Shown in pieces: positions 7,998-17,392 of a DNA stretch of 64,000 nt. Numbering within the stretch: the stretch's first letter is position 1; every line of letters begins with the position of its first letter. The stretch covers positions 950,001 through 1,014,000 of the forward strand of contig NZ_CP038145.1 in assembly GCF_004519515.1 (NCBI RefSeq), in the 5' to 3' direction. The stretch is from Actinobacillus indolicus (GTDB taxonomy: Bacteria > Pseudomonadota > Gammaproteobacteria > Enterobacterales > Pasteurellaceae). The notes below the pieces were generated by a model, which did no database searches, was not told the origin of the DNA, and saw only the letters and a program-made list of their open reading frames with translations. The translations under genes were made by a program, and so were the position numbers.

Positions 7998-9629
7998 ATG
8001 TTATCTTTTCTCTCGAATTGGAAATTATCTTCAACAACACTTAATTTACTTGTTTCCCTCTATTTTACCCTTGCATTAAATATTGGGTTTTACGAACAAG
8101 TTTTAGTAGCTCAACCCTTTACTGGACAACCAGAAAGTTATTTTTTATTAACAATTCCTTTCGTTTATTTTTTTGCACTAAATATTATTTTAAATATTTT
8201 ATCTATTCCTGTATTACATAAAATTATTATTCCACTTTTAATTTTAATTAGTGCAGCAATCAGTTATAACCCACTCTTTTTTAATATCTACTTTGATGTA
8301 GATATGCTAAATAATGTATTACAAACTAATTTTGCAGAAAGCTCTCGAACATTAACCCCTTCCTTTTTATTATGGTTATTTTGTTTAGGTGTTATTCCAA
8401 CTTTATTATATTTAGCGGTAGAAATTGAATATAAACCTTGGTGGAAAGAATTATTATCTCGTTTAGTGAGCATTATAATTTCTATTATTGTTATTCTCGG
8501 CGTTGCTAAATTTTATTAGCAAGATTATGCCTCTTTTTTCCGTAATAATAAAAGTTTGCCACATTTAATTACGCCCTCTAACTTTGTCGCATCGAGTATT
8601 AAGAAAATTCGTCATGCTTACCGTGATAATTTGCCATACACTCAACTTGGGCTTGATGCGACATTAGCAAAACCCGATGACTATCGCCATGTTTCAATCC
8701 TTGTTGTAGGTGAAACCACTCGCGCACAAAACTGGGGATTAAATGGCTATGCTCGTCAAACAACGCCTAAATTAGCTGCGCGTGGTAATGAAGTGATTAA
8801 CTTTACCGATGTGAACAGCTGCGGCACGGCAACCGCTGTTTCTGTTCCTTGTATGTTCTCTGCATTAACCCAAGAAGAATTCAGTAATGCAAAAGCTTAT
8901 AAACAGGACAATTTATTAGATATTCTGCAACGTGCTGGCATGGATGTAGTATGGCTAAATAATAACAGTGACTGTAAAGGTGTCTGTGAACGTGTGCCAA
9001 CGAAAAATATTATTGAATTAAACTTACCTGAATTCTGTCGTGATGGGGAATGTTTAGATAATATTTTATTACCTGAGATTGATAAGGCATTAAAAGAATC
9101 TACCAATAAAGATATTGTAATTGTTGTTCATACCATGGGAAGCCACGGTCCGACTTATTATGAACGTTATACAGATAAAGAAAAAATCTTTACGCCAACT
9201 TGCGATACTAATGAAATTAGTCGCTGTACTAACGAAGAGCTAGTTAATACTTACGATAACGGTATTGTTTATTTAGACCAATTCTTAGATAACATTATTT
9301 CTATGTTAGAAAAACATAAAAAATGGGAAAGTGCCTTATATTATGTTTCAGATCACGGTGAGTCTTTAGGGGAAAATGGTTTATATTTACATGGTGCGCC
9401 TTACTCTATTGCGCCTGAATACCAAACAAAAGTCCCTATGATTATGTGGTTCTCAAAAGAGTGGGTGAAAAATGAACCTTTCGATTTAAATTGTGTGAGA
9501 GAAAATGCGAAAACTAAAACCTATTCTCACGATAATTTCTTCCACTCGGTAATTGGTTCAACAGATGTCAATTTATCGCTATCAACTTATCGTAAAGAGT
9601 TAGATATTTTAGGTCAATGCCGTAAATAA
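7998..9629 (+). pseudogene. eptA: Lipid A phosphoethanolamine transferase (EptA/PmrC family), interrupted by in-frame TAG
   Basis: The family adds phosphoethanolamine to lipid A at the periplasmic face and lowers binding of cationic peptides and polymyxin. Codons 1-173 encode five membrane segments; codon 174 (8517-8519) is TAG; the same frame then continues without a break as QDYASFFRNNK and the full catalytic domain to 9629. Intact hallmarks are VGETTRAQN (catalytic Thr), CGTATAVSVPCMFS, and SDHGESLGENG with metal-binding Asp-His. The stop falls just after the last membrane helix. The only nearby restart is a TTG at 8556, which would give an unexported domain. So this is a one-codon nonsense pseudogene, a suppressed amber, or a sequencing error. 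A PmrA-type box lies upstream of the preceding gene. Confidence 0.85.
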
Positions 9630-9651
9630 TGCGGTGATTTAAAAAGACAAG

Positions 9652-9695
9652 CGGTCGGTTCTTGCAATGATTTTGCAAATACCGACCGTTTTTTT
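9652..9695 (+). terminator. USS terminator between eptA and prmA
   Basis: Stem CGGTCGGT (9652-9659) with ACCGACCG (9681-9688) and seven T residues after it. The left arm is part of a USS core (ACAAGCGGTC from 9648). It sits between convergent genes. Confidence 0.8.
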
Positions 9696-9704
9696 ATGAT
9701 GTAG

Positions 9705-10589
9705 TTAGGCTTTTTTCACGCCCGTAATGCGACACCACTCTTCTTTTTCCACCACAGGATCAAGCACAAAGGCATCTTGATAAGCTTCGCAAACCGATTC
9801 CGCTTGTGTTGCTAAAATCCCCGAAAGCCCTAAATCCCCTTCGGGTTTAACAAGCGTGATAATTTGTGGTGCAAGTTCTTTTAACGGCCCTGCTAAAATA
9901 TTCGCGACCACCACATCTGCAATTAAATCTTTCGGCTGATCTTTTGCAAGAAATAGCTGTAATCTATCCGCTACCCCATTTGCTTCAGCATTATTTTGGC
10001 TGGCTAAAATTGCCTGTGGATCGATGTCAATACCAATCGCCTGTTTTGCCCCTAATTTAAGGGCGGCAATCGCCAAAATCCCTGAGCCACAACCGAAGTC
10101 AATTACGGTTTTACCCGTTAAATTTAAACCATCTAACCACGCTAAACAAAGTGCAGTGGTCGGGTGCGTTCCCGTACCAAACGCCAAACCGGGATCTAAC
10201 ATTACATTGACTGCATTCGGATCAGGCACTTCACGCCAACTTGGGCAGATCCACAAACGCTTCCCAAATTGCATCGGGTGGAAATTATCCATCCATTCCC
10301 GTTCCCAATCCTTATCTTCGATTTGCTCAATTTTATGTGCAAAATCGGCTAAAACCAATTTGCTTTCCACCAATGCCGATACAATCGCTTTCATATCGGT
10401 TTCCGCATCAAATAATGCCACCACATCAGTATTACCCCAAAGGCGGGTCTCCCCCGGTAACGGTTCAAAAATCGGCGTATCTTGGCTGTCCATAAACGTC
10501 ACGGACACCGCCCCAATCTCTTCTAAAAAATCACTGATCTGCTCAGCTTCTCTGTCTGTACTATTTAAACGAATTTGTACCCAAGCCAT
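9705..10589 (-). CDS. prmA: Ribosomal protein L11 methyltransferase
   Basis: Trimethylates several amino groups of ribosomal protein L11 using S-adenosylmethionine. The 294-residue length is normal. The N-terminal substrate-recognition domain begins [10 protein letters not shown]; the SAM-binding motif DFGCGSG is at 164-170, after the conserved [15 protein letters not shown] start. It converges with the eptA-like gene across a terminator, and repeat DNA lies upstream. Confidence 0.96.
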   Translation of the reverse strand: MAWVQIRLNSTDREAEQISDFLEEIGAVSVTFMDSQDTPIFEPLPGETRLWGNTDVVALFDAETDMKAIVSALVESKLVLADFAHKIEQIEDKDWEREWMDNFHPMQFGKRLWICPSWREVPDPNAVNVMLDPGLAFGTGTHPTTALCLAWLDGLNLTGKTVIDFGCGSGILAIAALKLGAKQAIGIDIDPQAILASQNNAEANGVADRLQLFLAKDQPKDLIADVVVANILAGPLKELAPQIITLVKPEGDLGLSGILATQAESVCEAYQDAFVLDPVVEKEEWCRITGVKKA

Positions 10590-10612
10590 TTTGTTTTTCC
10601 TCTTAAAAATTA

Positions 10613-10774
10613 CTCTCTCTCGCTTGCGGGAGAGAGACAGCTCAAAATAGCATTAGGCTATTTTGAGCATAGAGAAGGCAAACAAGCGGTTATTTTTCCA
10701 CATTATTTTACTCAGCCCTCTCCCTCCGAAAATCCTACGGATTTTCTCCACCCTCTCCCGTAAACGGGAGAGGG
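10613..10774. repeat. Cluster of four short intergenic hairpins
   Basis: Four inverted repeats sit in the 194 bp between tldD and prmA: a CT/GA-rich hairpin at 10613-10637; an 11-bp stem with 7-nt loop at 10640-10668 (GCTCAAAATAG); an 8-bp stem at 10728-10746 (GAAAATCC); and a 10-bp stem at 10751-10774 (CCCTCTCCCG). A USS core lies at 10682-10690. The CCCTCTCCC unit also occurs in the opposite orientation, suggesting a mosaic REP/MITE-like element rather than a plain terminator. No T tract follows the last hairpin. Confidence 0.65.
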
Positions 10775-10783
10775 AACCGAATG

Positions 10784-12229
10784 TTATCCCCTTCCCCCCA
10801 CAGTAATCTTATCCAACTTCACCGTAGGTTGCCCAACGCCAACAGGTACAGATTGTCCTTCTTTACCACAAGTGCCGATACCTAAATCCAGTTCCATTTT
10901 TTTGCCGACCATTGACACCTGTTGCATTGCTTCGATACCACTGCCGATTAAGGTGGCTCCTGTGACTGGTTTGGTGATTTTGCCTTTTTCGATTAAATAG
11001 GCTTCGGACGTTGAGAATACGAATTTGCCTGAGGTAATGTCCACTTGTCCGCCACTGAAGTGGGGGGCATATAAACCAAATTCCACGGACTCGATCATCT
11101 CGTCGAACTCGTGATTGCCTTCTGTCATATAGGTGTTGGTCATACGGGGCATTGGTAAGTGAGCATAAGACTCACGGCGACCATTACCTGTTGGGGCAAC
11201 GCCCATTAAACGAGCATTGAGCTTATCTTGCATATAGCCTTTTAAAATCCCGTTTTCAATCAATACATTACGTTGTGAAGGTACACCTTCATCATCAACG
11301 GTAATCGAACCTCGCATATTCGGCACAGTGCCATCATCGACAATGGTACAAAGCGGTGATGTGACAAGTTCGCCGATTCTGCCTGTGAACATTGATGACT
11401 CTTTGCGGTTAAAATCGCCTTCTAAACCGTGTCCGACCGCTTCGTGCAGTAAGATCCCTGGCCAGCCAGCACCCAGCACAATCGGCATTGAGCCAGCAGG
11501 TGCAGCGACTGCACCTAAATTCACGACCGCTTGTCGTACGGCTTCTTTAGCAAGATAGACAGCACGACTGTCGCCTGTGTGGTGTGGTGCTAAGAACCAT
11601 TCTAAGCCAAAACGTCCGCCAGCCCCTGCACTGCCTCGCTCACGTTTACCGTTCTGTTCTACTAACACTGAAATAGATAAACGTACTAGTGGGCGAATAT
11701 CCGCTGCCAAAGTGCCGTCCGTCGCGGACACTAACATTTCTTCATACACGGCAGATAGATTTGCATTCACTTGAATGACACGGGGATCTTCAGCTCTCGC
11801 CACTTTATCGACTAAGTGTAATAGTTCAACTTTCTGCTCACGACTTAAGGTATCAAGGGGATTGATCAAAGCGTAACGTTTGATAGCGGTTGTTTCTTTG
11901 AAAGGTTTTACCAACAACCGACCGCTTTCTTGCGTAATACTACGAGCTGCCATTGCACACTGCTCAAGCTGGTTGAGCGAAATTTGATCGGCATAAGCAA
12001 AGCCCGTTTTTTCCCCTGATACCGCACGCACGCCGACACCACGGTCGATATAAAAACCGCCTTCTTTGATAATGCTGTCTTCTAGCGACCAACTCTCATC
12101 TTGGCTAAATTGAAAATAGAGATCTGCATAGTCGATTTGGCGGCTGGAAAAATGATCTAACACTTTCGTCAGATCGGATAATTGAAGTCCGCTTGGTAAC
12201 AGCAAACTGTTTGAAACTTGGTTTAACAT
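10784..12229 (-). CDS. tldD: Metalloprotease TldD
   Basis: Zinc-dependent subunit of the TldD/TldE protease, known in other bacteria to process microcin B17, CcdA antitoxin and some modified peptides. The 481-residue length is normal and the metal-binding motif HEAVGH is at 262-267, followed by GLEGDFNRK. TldE (PmbA) is not encoded nearby. ATG start, alone on the minus strand between repeat DNA and a divergent esterase gene. Confidence 0.95.
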   Translation of the reverse strand: MLNQVSNSLLLPSGLQLSDLTKVLDHFSSRQIDYADLYFQFSQDESWSLEDSIIKEGGFYIDRGVGVRAVSGEKTGFAYADQISLNQLEQCAMAARSITQESGRLLVKPFKETTAIKRYALINPLDTLSREQKVELLHLVDKVARAEDPRVIQVNANLSAVYEEMLVSATDGTLAADIRPLVRLSISVLVEQNGKRERGSAGAGGRFGLEWFLAPHHTGDSRAVYLAKEAVRQAVVNLGAVAAPAGSMPIVLGAGWPGILLHEAVGHGLEGDFNRKESSMFTGRIGELVTSPLCTIVDDGTVPNMRGSITVDDEGVPSQRNVLIENGILKGYMQDKLNARLMGVAPTGNGRRESYAHLPMPRMTNTYMTEGNHEFDEMIESVEFGLYAPHFSGGQVDITSGKFVFSTSEAYLIEKGKITKPVTGATLIGSGIEAMQQVSMVGKKMELDLGIGTCGKEGQSVPVGVGQPTVKLDKITVGGRG

Positions 12230-12359
12230 TGGTTTTCTCTAAATAATGATAAGCGGTGAGATTTTAACGGATTTTTACAAATGATAGGGAAATTTTTAGG
12301 GGAAAGATGATTTGTGATATACTTCGCACGATTATCTGTTTTATCCAAGAAGTTTTACA

Positions 12360-13187
12360 ATGCGAGATCCTCTTCAATATTATTTCCTTGAAATGCGAGA
12401 GCATTACCTACATGTGCCTTACCTCAACCAACAACGCCGAATCCGTGTGCTTTTACCCAAAGGGTATCGTGAAGAAGCAGGGCATTATCCTGTGTTATAT
12501 ATGCACGACGGACAAAATATTTTTTATAGCAAAGAATCTTATTCAGGGCATTCTTGGAAAGTAATTCCGACCATTAAGCACCATAAAGAATTTCCAAAGA
12601 TGATCATTGTTGGCATCGACAATGCAGGCCCTGATCGCCTTGATGAATACGGCCCATGGCGAACAGACACAGGCTCTACCCCGGAAACCCAAAATGCTGG
12701 GGGATATGGAATGGCGTACGGGCGTTGGGTAGTCGAAACGGTTAAACCTTTTATCGATCAGCACTACCGCACCAAACGTGATCGTGATCATACTCTACTT
12801 GCAGGTAGCTCAATGGGCGGTATTATCACTGCCTATATGGGAGCGGAATATCCCGAAGTATTCGGGCATTTAGGGGTGTTTTCCCTTGCTTCGTGGTTTA
12901 GCGAACCTGCTTTTATGGAATTTATTCATACACACCCACTTAACCGCTCAAGTAAAGTGTTTATTCAAGTGGGAACAAATGAAGGCGATGAAGTGGATTC
13001 ACATTTTATTTCAAATATGAATCAGGCTTATATTGACTGTACGTTGCATTATTACCAAGCACTGATCCGAACAGGACACCCTATCGATAATATTCGTCTA
13101 AAAATTATGGCGAATGAAATCCACCACGAAATGCACTGGGCGGATCATTTTGTCGAGTTTTTACGGTTTTCGTTAATGCATCAATAA
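12360..13187 (+). CDS. Putative esterase (alpha/beta-hydrolase, esterase D-like)
   Basis: A 275-residue cytoplasmic alpha/beta-hydrolase with no signal peptide. The nucleophile elbow GSSMG is at 149-153 (Ser151); a conserved YMHDGQN oxyanion segment is near 47-53, and the C-terminal HHEMHWADH supplies the likely catalytic His. This layout matches the putative esterase family (Fes/EstD-like, PF00756). Substrate unknown. It converges with a second esterase-type gene, itself followed upstream by an ATP-grasp ligase gene; the three may serve one pathway (inference). Confidence 0.8.
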   Translation: MRDPLQYYFLEMREHYLHVPYLNQQRRIRVLLPKGYREEAGHYPVLYMHDGQNIFYSKESYSGHSWKVIPTIKHHKEFPKMIIVGIDNAGPDRLDEYGPWRTDTGSTPETQNAGGYGMAYGRWVVETVKPFIDQHYRTKRDRDHTLLAGSSMGGIITAYMGAEYPEVFGHLGVFSLASWFSEPAFMEFIHTHPLNRSSKVFIQVGTNEGDEVDSHFISNMNQAYIDCTLHYYQALIRTGHPIDNIRLKIMANEIHHEMHWADHFVEFLRFSLMHQ

Positions 13188-13189
13188 TG

Positions 13190-13278
13190 ACAAGCGGTGA
13201 GATCTAAAAGAAAATTTGCAAAATTTTATTCAAATCTCACCGCTTGTAGCACATAAAGAAACACACCTTGCGGTGTGT
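13190..13278. terminator. USS inverted pair plus second hairpin between convergent esterase genes
   Basis: A perfect 14-bp inverted USS pair (13190-13203 with 13234-13247) has AATTTGCAAAATT between the arms. A second hairpin, ACACACC with GGTGTGT (13261-13278), follows and is flanked by A and T tracts on both sides, so it can terminate in either direction. Confidence 0.75.
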
Positions 13279-13284
13279 TTTTTC

Positions 13285-14037
13285 TTAAATAATCCCTTGC
13301 TCTTCCAACTTCCCAAGGAAATAAGGCATTTGCAGACGCCATAAAGGCCAGTCGTGTGCCATATCGTGTCCCCAGTAGTCGAACCAGCCTTGAATACCTT
13401 TGCCATTAAAAGCATCTTGTAGGCGACGGGTGTCTTCAACGTGTTGTGCTTCCCACGCACCTTGTCCTACGGCAACGATATAATGATTTTGACGATAACG
13501 ATCTAAGAACCAGCTATCGTGTTGATTCCAAAGGTAATCAATCGGTGAATTGATATAAACTGCCATATCGCCGTGGAACTCTTTGGTAAAGAAACGAGCG
13601 TCGTAAACGCCACTTAAAGCAATCGCTGTATCAAAGAGATCTGGATGGCGTAATGCAAAGTTAATCGTATGGTAAGCTCCCATACTGCAACCTGTTGCGA
13701 TCATCGCTCCCCCCCACTGAGATTCGTGGCGAATTAACGGGACAAATTCATTGATGATATAACGGTCGTAAGCGTTGTGAGCCTGCGCCATATCGTGTCC
13801 CGATTTCCATTCGGCAAGCCAAGATTCGCTGTCGAAAGAGTCTGGGGTATAGAATTTAATTAAGCCACGATCAATAAAAGAACGACAGGCTTCGATCATA
13901 CCAAAATTACCGTATTCATTTTGGTTTCCACCTGATGATGGGAATACGATAACAGGTTTGCCTGCGTGTCCATAGACGTTGAAATGCATTTCACGTCCTA
14001 ATTCACCACTCCAGTGGCTACGTCTTTCAAAGTGCAT
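13285..14037 (-). CDS. Putative esterase (alpha/beta-hydrolase, COG4947-like)
   Basis: A 250-residue hydrolase with nucleophile elbow GCSMG at 116-120 (Ser118), an N-terminal VFPSSGG oxyanion-type loop, and a C-terminal GHDMAHDWPLW containing the probable catalytic His. I chose ATG 14037 because GAGG lies just upstream; the open frame extending to 14115 runs into repeat DNA. It is probably cotranscribed with the ATP-grasp gene upstream, although a mobile-looking inverted repeat separates them. Substrate unknown. Confidence 0.78.
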   Translation of the reverse strand: MHFERRSHWSGELGREMHFNVYGHAGKPVIVFPSSGGNQNEYGNFGMIEACRSFIDRGLIKFYTPDSFDSESWLAEWKSGHDMAQAHNAYDRYIINEFVPLIRHESQWGGAMIATGCSMGAYHTINFALRHPDLFDTAIALSGVYDARFFTKEFHGDMAVYINSPIDYLWNQHDSWFLDRYRQNHYIVAVGQGAWEAQHVEDTRRLQDAFNGKGIQGWFDYWGHDMAHDWPLWRLQMPYFLGKLEEQGII

Positions 14038-14060
14038 TTTTATCCTCTTACAATTAAAAA

Positions 14061-14182
14061 TCCCCTCTTTTTGATTATTGTTCCGTAGGGACGCCACGCT
14101 TGGCGTCCGTAACAAACGGTCAATCTTGTAATTAAAATGGACGCCAAGCGTGGCGTCCCTACAATAATTTTCAAAGGGGGAC
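14061..14182. repeat. MITE-like inverted repeat element
   Basis: A perfect 24-bp inverted repeat (14085-14108 with 14139-14162), each arm itself containing the palindrome GGACGCCA-N4-TGGCGTCC. Imperfect outer arms (TCCCCTCTTTTTGATTATTG at 14061 and the matching AATAATTTTCAAAGGGGGA near 14164-14182) extend the dyad to about 120 bp. It lies between two codirectional genes. This looks like a small non-coding mobile or REP/BIME-type element, but I cannot see other copies in this window. Confidence 0.7.
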
Positions 14183-14192
14183 GCTGTTTAAA

Positions 14193-15371
14193 TTACTGCT
14201 TCTCTTGAGCAAAGCGTGCAATTTCACGCATTTGTTCCATTGTTTCAGTACGAGCCAAAATACCGTGTTCACCCATAATTTTAGCGAAAACACCTGGTAC
14301 GGTTTGAACGCTGATAATATTACCTGCGTATTTTTGGCATACTTCATCAATGGTGCGTTTGTAGTTTTTATTCGCTTTACGCGCGATATAAACCACATTC
14401 CAAGGGTGTGTAATGTTTGAGTAAAATTTGTTCTCTTTAACGATATTCGCGTACTCTCTGAATACGTCAAAATCGTTTGCATAGTTCCACATATCAATAG
14501 TTAAACCACCTGGTGGACGGCAGTTGATTTCAAGTGGCATTAATTCACCCGTTTTTTTCACACGGAAGTATTCAAAGTGGAAGAAACGTTCACGGACTTT
14601 GAATGCGTCCACACATTTCTGACCGAGTTTAACTAAATCTTCTTTGATTTCGCGTGGAATGTAGTAGAACATATCGTTATCTTTTTCGACCGTCTCTAAT
14701 ACTACTTCAGAATACTCAAGGCTTGAGTAGAACACGATATTGCCGTCTTTATCGGTTAAGCCGTCAAAGGTCACGATATCGCCTTCGATAAACTCTTCCA
14801 TAATGTATTCAACGTGGGCATTTTTATAACCAAAGAAAGCTTCTAGTTCGTCTGCCGATTTGATTTTGTAGGTATCGCTCGCCCCAACACCTGAGTTTGG
14901 TTTGATGATCACAGGGAACTTTAGTTCTTTAGCCAGTTTGCGTGCATCTTCATCGTCTTTAAACACACGACCTTTCGCCACTTTTAAGCCTGCTTTGCGG
15001 AACACTTCTTTCATCTGAGCTTTAGTTTTGATTGCCAACATATCTTCATTTTTATAGCCAGGTACGTTGAAATCGGTACGCAATTTTGCGTCTAACTCAA
15101 GCCAGTATTCGTTGTGCGACTCAACACGATCAATGCGACCATATTTGTGAGCAAAATAGCCAACCGCACGGTAAACTTGTTCGTAGTCTTCCATATTATC
15201 GACACGATAATACTCCGTTAGCGAGTTACGTAAGCCTTCGCTTAATTGCTCGTAAGGTGTGTCTGCAATCCCCAAAGTATTAAACCCACTTTCACGCAAT
15301 CTGACCGCAAAGGTTTCAAAATTGGTTGGAAAGTGAGGGGAAATCATCACAAAGTTCATTGGTTTGGACAT
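14193..15371 (-). CDS. ATP-grasp domain protein, putative carboxylate-amine ligase
   Basis: A 392-residue cytoplasmic protein. The central ATP-grasp fold is recognisable: FPVIIKPNSGVGASDTYKI (P-loop-like), EEFIEGDIVTFDG, and the metal-binding tail ending EINCRPPGGLTIDMW. Such enzymes join a carboxylate to an amine or thiol through an acylphosphate. Substrates are unknown. I start at ATG 15371 (MSKPMNF), with GAGGAA upstream, rather than at the longer frame. It precedes an esterase-type gene in the same direction, with another esterase convergent beyond; a ligase with two hydrolases suggests synthesis and hydrolysis of one ester or amide metabolite (inference). Confidence 0.75.
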   Translation of the reverse strand: MSKPMNFVMISPHFPTNFETFAVRLRESGFNTLGIADTPYEQLSEGLRNSLTEYYRVDNMEDYEQVYRAVGYFAHKYGRIDRVESHNEYWLELDAKLRTDFNVPGYKNEDMLAIKTKAQMKEVFRKAGLKVAKGRVFKDDEDARKLAKELKFPVIIKPNSGVGASDTYKIKSADELEAFFGYKNAHVEYIMEEFIEGDIVTFDGLTDKDGNIVFYSSLEYSEVVLETVEKDNDMFYYIPREIKEDLVKLGQKCVDAFKVRERFFHFEYFRVKKTGELMPLEINCRPPGGLTIDMWNYANDFDVFREYANIVKENKFYSNITHPWNVVYIARKANKNYKRTIDEVCQKYAGNIISVQTVPGVFAKIMGEHGILARTETMEQMREIARFAQEKQ

Positions 15372-15595
15372 AGTTCTTCCTCTAAATTTGAACAAATTAT
15401 AATAAGAATGTGTAAGCGGTGAGATTCTAATCGAAATTTACGAAAATGAATACGGAAAAAACAAAAAGCAGTCACTTTCAGGGAATATTTTGTATATTTG
15501 ATTGTTCGTATTTTTCGGATAATTTATCCTCGTTTTTTAAGCATTTCAAGCCAATTCCGCGTAAAATAAGCATATCTTTATTTGCGGAGAACACC

Positions 15596-15909
15596 ATGCA
15601 TTCCATTACCATTTATCACAATCCCAAATGTGGCACATCACGCAATACCCTTGCTTTAATTCGTCATTTAGGCATTGAACCCAATATTATTTATTATCTC
15701 GACACGCCACCAGATGAAACCACATTACGCCAGCTATTACGCCAAATGGCGATCACACCACGTCAGCTACTTCGAACCAACGTACCGCCATATATGGAAA
15801 AAGGGTTAAACTTTGTCGCCCATCAGAACTGTTCTTGACAATTTCACCTGTTCGATTAACAACAGATTTTGTTAAAGAAGACGGAGAAGTGATTAAAGCA
15901 GAAGGTTAG
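15596..15909 (+). pseudogene. arsC: Decayed arsenate reductase-like gene (ArsC, glutaredoxin type)
   Basis: From ATG 15596 the frame reads MHSITIYHNPKCGTSRNTL, including the CGTSR active-site loop with the catalytic Cys, and continues in ArsC style to LLRTNVPPYMEKGLNF, then ends at TGA 15836-15838 after only 80 codons; ArsC proteins run near 115-140. In another frame, 15841-15909 encodes a tail ending KEDGEVIKAEG that resembles the ArsC C-terminus. A frameshift plus internal deletion that removed the conserved middle is the simplest reading. No arsenic regulator or pump is adjacent. Confidence 0.65.
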
Positions 15910-15971
15910 CAAGCGGTGAGATCCAGCCTATTTTTTGCAAATTTCTGGGATGATCTGCCCGCTTGTCAAAA

Positions 15972-16526
15972 CTAAAAAGAAGAATTCGGTTCATTCAAAA
16001 AAGCGATTTCGTCTGCTGTGGAGGTTCTACCTAAAATTGCATTGCGATGCGGATAACGCCCGAAGCGGTCAATAATCACTTTATGCTTAATTTCAAATTC
16101 CAAAGCGTAAGGATTATCGAGTTTTCCAAATAACGCTAACGCTTGTTCATGAATGTACGCCGATTCAGAATGCATATAAGGCAATAATAAGCAATGCTTT
16201 TCTTTGGTTGTCAGTAACTCAAACTCAGGTAACGCCACCGCGGTTTGTGCCAAGACCAGCGCCATACCATCTTGGGCAAAGGCTTGTGGCGTATCACGAT
16301 ATAAATTGCGAGAGAACTGATCTAAAACGATAATTTCCGCTAATCTGCCGTAAATGGTACTGCGCCAAGCGTCCAGTTCACCTTGTGTCGCTCGTGTTAA
16401 GGTATCGGCAAAACGTTGGCGGATATCGTTATCAAACGCCTCTGATTTAGCAAACCAATATTGTTGATGTTGCTCGTCATACCAAAAATCCAGTACCGCT
16501 TGAGCCTCTGGGTGAGTTGTTGTCAT
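15972..16526 (-). CDS. DUF924 family protein
   Basis: A 184-residue soluble protein resembling the DUF924 family (PF06041), related in fold to tetratricopeptide-like helical proteins. Typical features are the opening VLDFWY, then WFAKSEAFD and the conserved LIVLDQFSRN-like segment (IIVLDQFSRNLYR), and a C-terminal FGRYPHRNAILGR. No catalytic role is established for the family. It stands alone between the arsC relic and a USS hairpin. Confidence 0.82.
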   Translation of the reverse strand: MTTTHPEAQAVLDFWYDEQHQQYWFAKSEAFDNDIRQRFADTLTRATQGELDAWRSTIYGRLAEIIVLDQFSRNLYRDTPQAFAQDGMALVLAQTAVALPEFELLTTKEKHCLLLPYMHSESAYIHEQALALFGKLDNPYALEFEIKHKVIIDRFGRYPHRNAILGRTSTADEIAFLNEPNSSF

Positions 16527-16578
16527 CGTTATTCTCCAAATAAAAAGTTGTGCTATTTTAGGCTCAAATCCTAAAAGT

Positions 16579-16636
16579 ACAAGCGGTGGGATTCAGACTA
16601 AATTTTGCAAAAAATAGGCGGAATCTGACCGCTTGT
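16579..16636. terminator. USS inverted pair
   Basis: ACAAGCGGT (16579-16587) and its complement ACCGCTTGT (16628-16636), extended by GATTC/GAATC, can pair across a loop containing ATTTTGCAAAA. It lies between the acetyltransferase stop and the start of the DUF924 gene and probably ends transcription of the former. Confidence 0.6.
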
Positions 16637-16641
16637 TTCCA

Positions 16642-17235
16642 TTATTCCCTATATCGAGGGTACTTCTGTTTATCTTCCTCTGTAATCGCTCTCACTACTC
16701 GGCATGGGTTTCCAACGGCAATAACGCCAGCTGGAATATCTTTAGTAACCACGCTACCAGCGCCAATAATTGTATCGTTACCGATGGTTACACCTGGGAG
16801 AACGACTACATTGGCGCCGATCCAGACATTGTCTCCAACCGTAATCGGTAAGGCAATTTCTAAGCCTTGATTACGTTGCTCACTATCAAGTGCATGACCT
16901 GCCGTAGAAAAAACACAGTTTGGTGCAATAAACACATAATCACCAAAAGTGATCGGCGCGGCATCTAGTAAAGTACAGTTATAATTGCTGTAAAAATAGC
17001 GACCAAGCCGTACATTAACGCCGTAATCGCAATAAAATGGTGGCGTAATTACCGTATCTTCTTTTATCTCGCCAAATAGTGCTTGCAAAATTGCCTGACG
17101 TTTTGCGGTATCGGATGGTTTGCAATGATTAAATTCAAAGCAGAGATCTGCAGCCTTGAGTCTAGCGGTAATCAAAGTGTCATCATAATTTGCATCATAT
17201 AAATAGCCTGCTTGAGCTTTTTCCCATTCTGTCAT
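16642..17235 (-). CDS. Sugar O-acetyltransferase (maltose/galactoside type, LbH)
   Basis: A 197-residue acetyl-CoA-dependent acetyltransferase of the Maa/LacA/NodL group. The N-terminal Mac domain begins MTEWEKAQAGYLYDAN; hexapeptide repeats of the left-handed beta-helix follow, with the catalytic-His region FSTAGHALD and the C-terminal coil (VGDNVWIGANVVVLPGV). The preferred sugar cannot be read from sequence. Single gene, ATG start. Confidence 0.87.
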   Translation of the reverse strand: MTEWEKAQAGYLYDANYDDTLITARLKAADLCFEFNHCKPSDTAKRQAILQALFGEIKEDTVITPPFYCDYGVNVRLGRYFYSNYNCTLLDAAPITFGDYVFIAPNCVFSTAGHALDSEQRNQGLEIALPITVGDNVWIGANVVVLPGVTIGNDTIIGAGSVVTKDIPAGVIAVGNPCRVVRAITEEDKQKYPRYRE

Positions 17236-17392
17236 GTTCGTTCCCTTGTCTAATCGACGTATCTCTATTATAGGCTAGCCTAATGAGGAATAGAAAGAAT
17301 GCCTATTGAACTTCTTATATTAAATCCAGTCTTAGCAACGGCGACTCATTAAGAGTAACGCTATTTCTAATATATTGATAAAGGTAGTAAAT

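Noticed and set aside
8556..9629. Stand-alone periplasmic domain gene starting at TTG 8556
   Set aside because: It has no signal peptide or ribosome site and is in the same frame as the upstream membrane part, so one interrupted gene is the better reading.
9866..10060. Frame antisense to prmA
   Set aside because: Overlaps prmA, no conserved pattern.
10751..10774. Intrinsic terminator of tldD
   Set aside because: A perfect stem but no T tract on the minus strand; treated as part of a repeat cluster.
14038..14115. 26-codon N-terminal extension of the COG4947-type esterase
   Set aside because: It would run through repeat DNA and has no ribosome site, while ATG 14037 has GAGG upstream.
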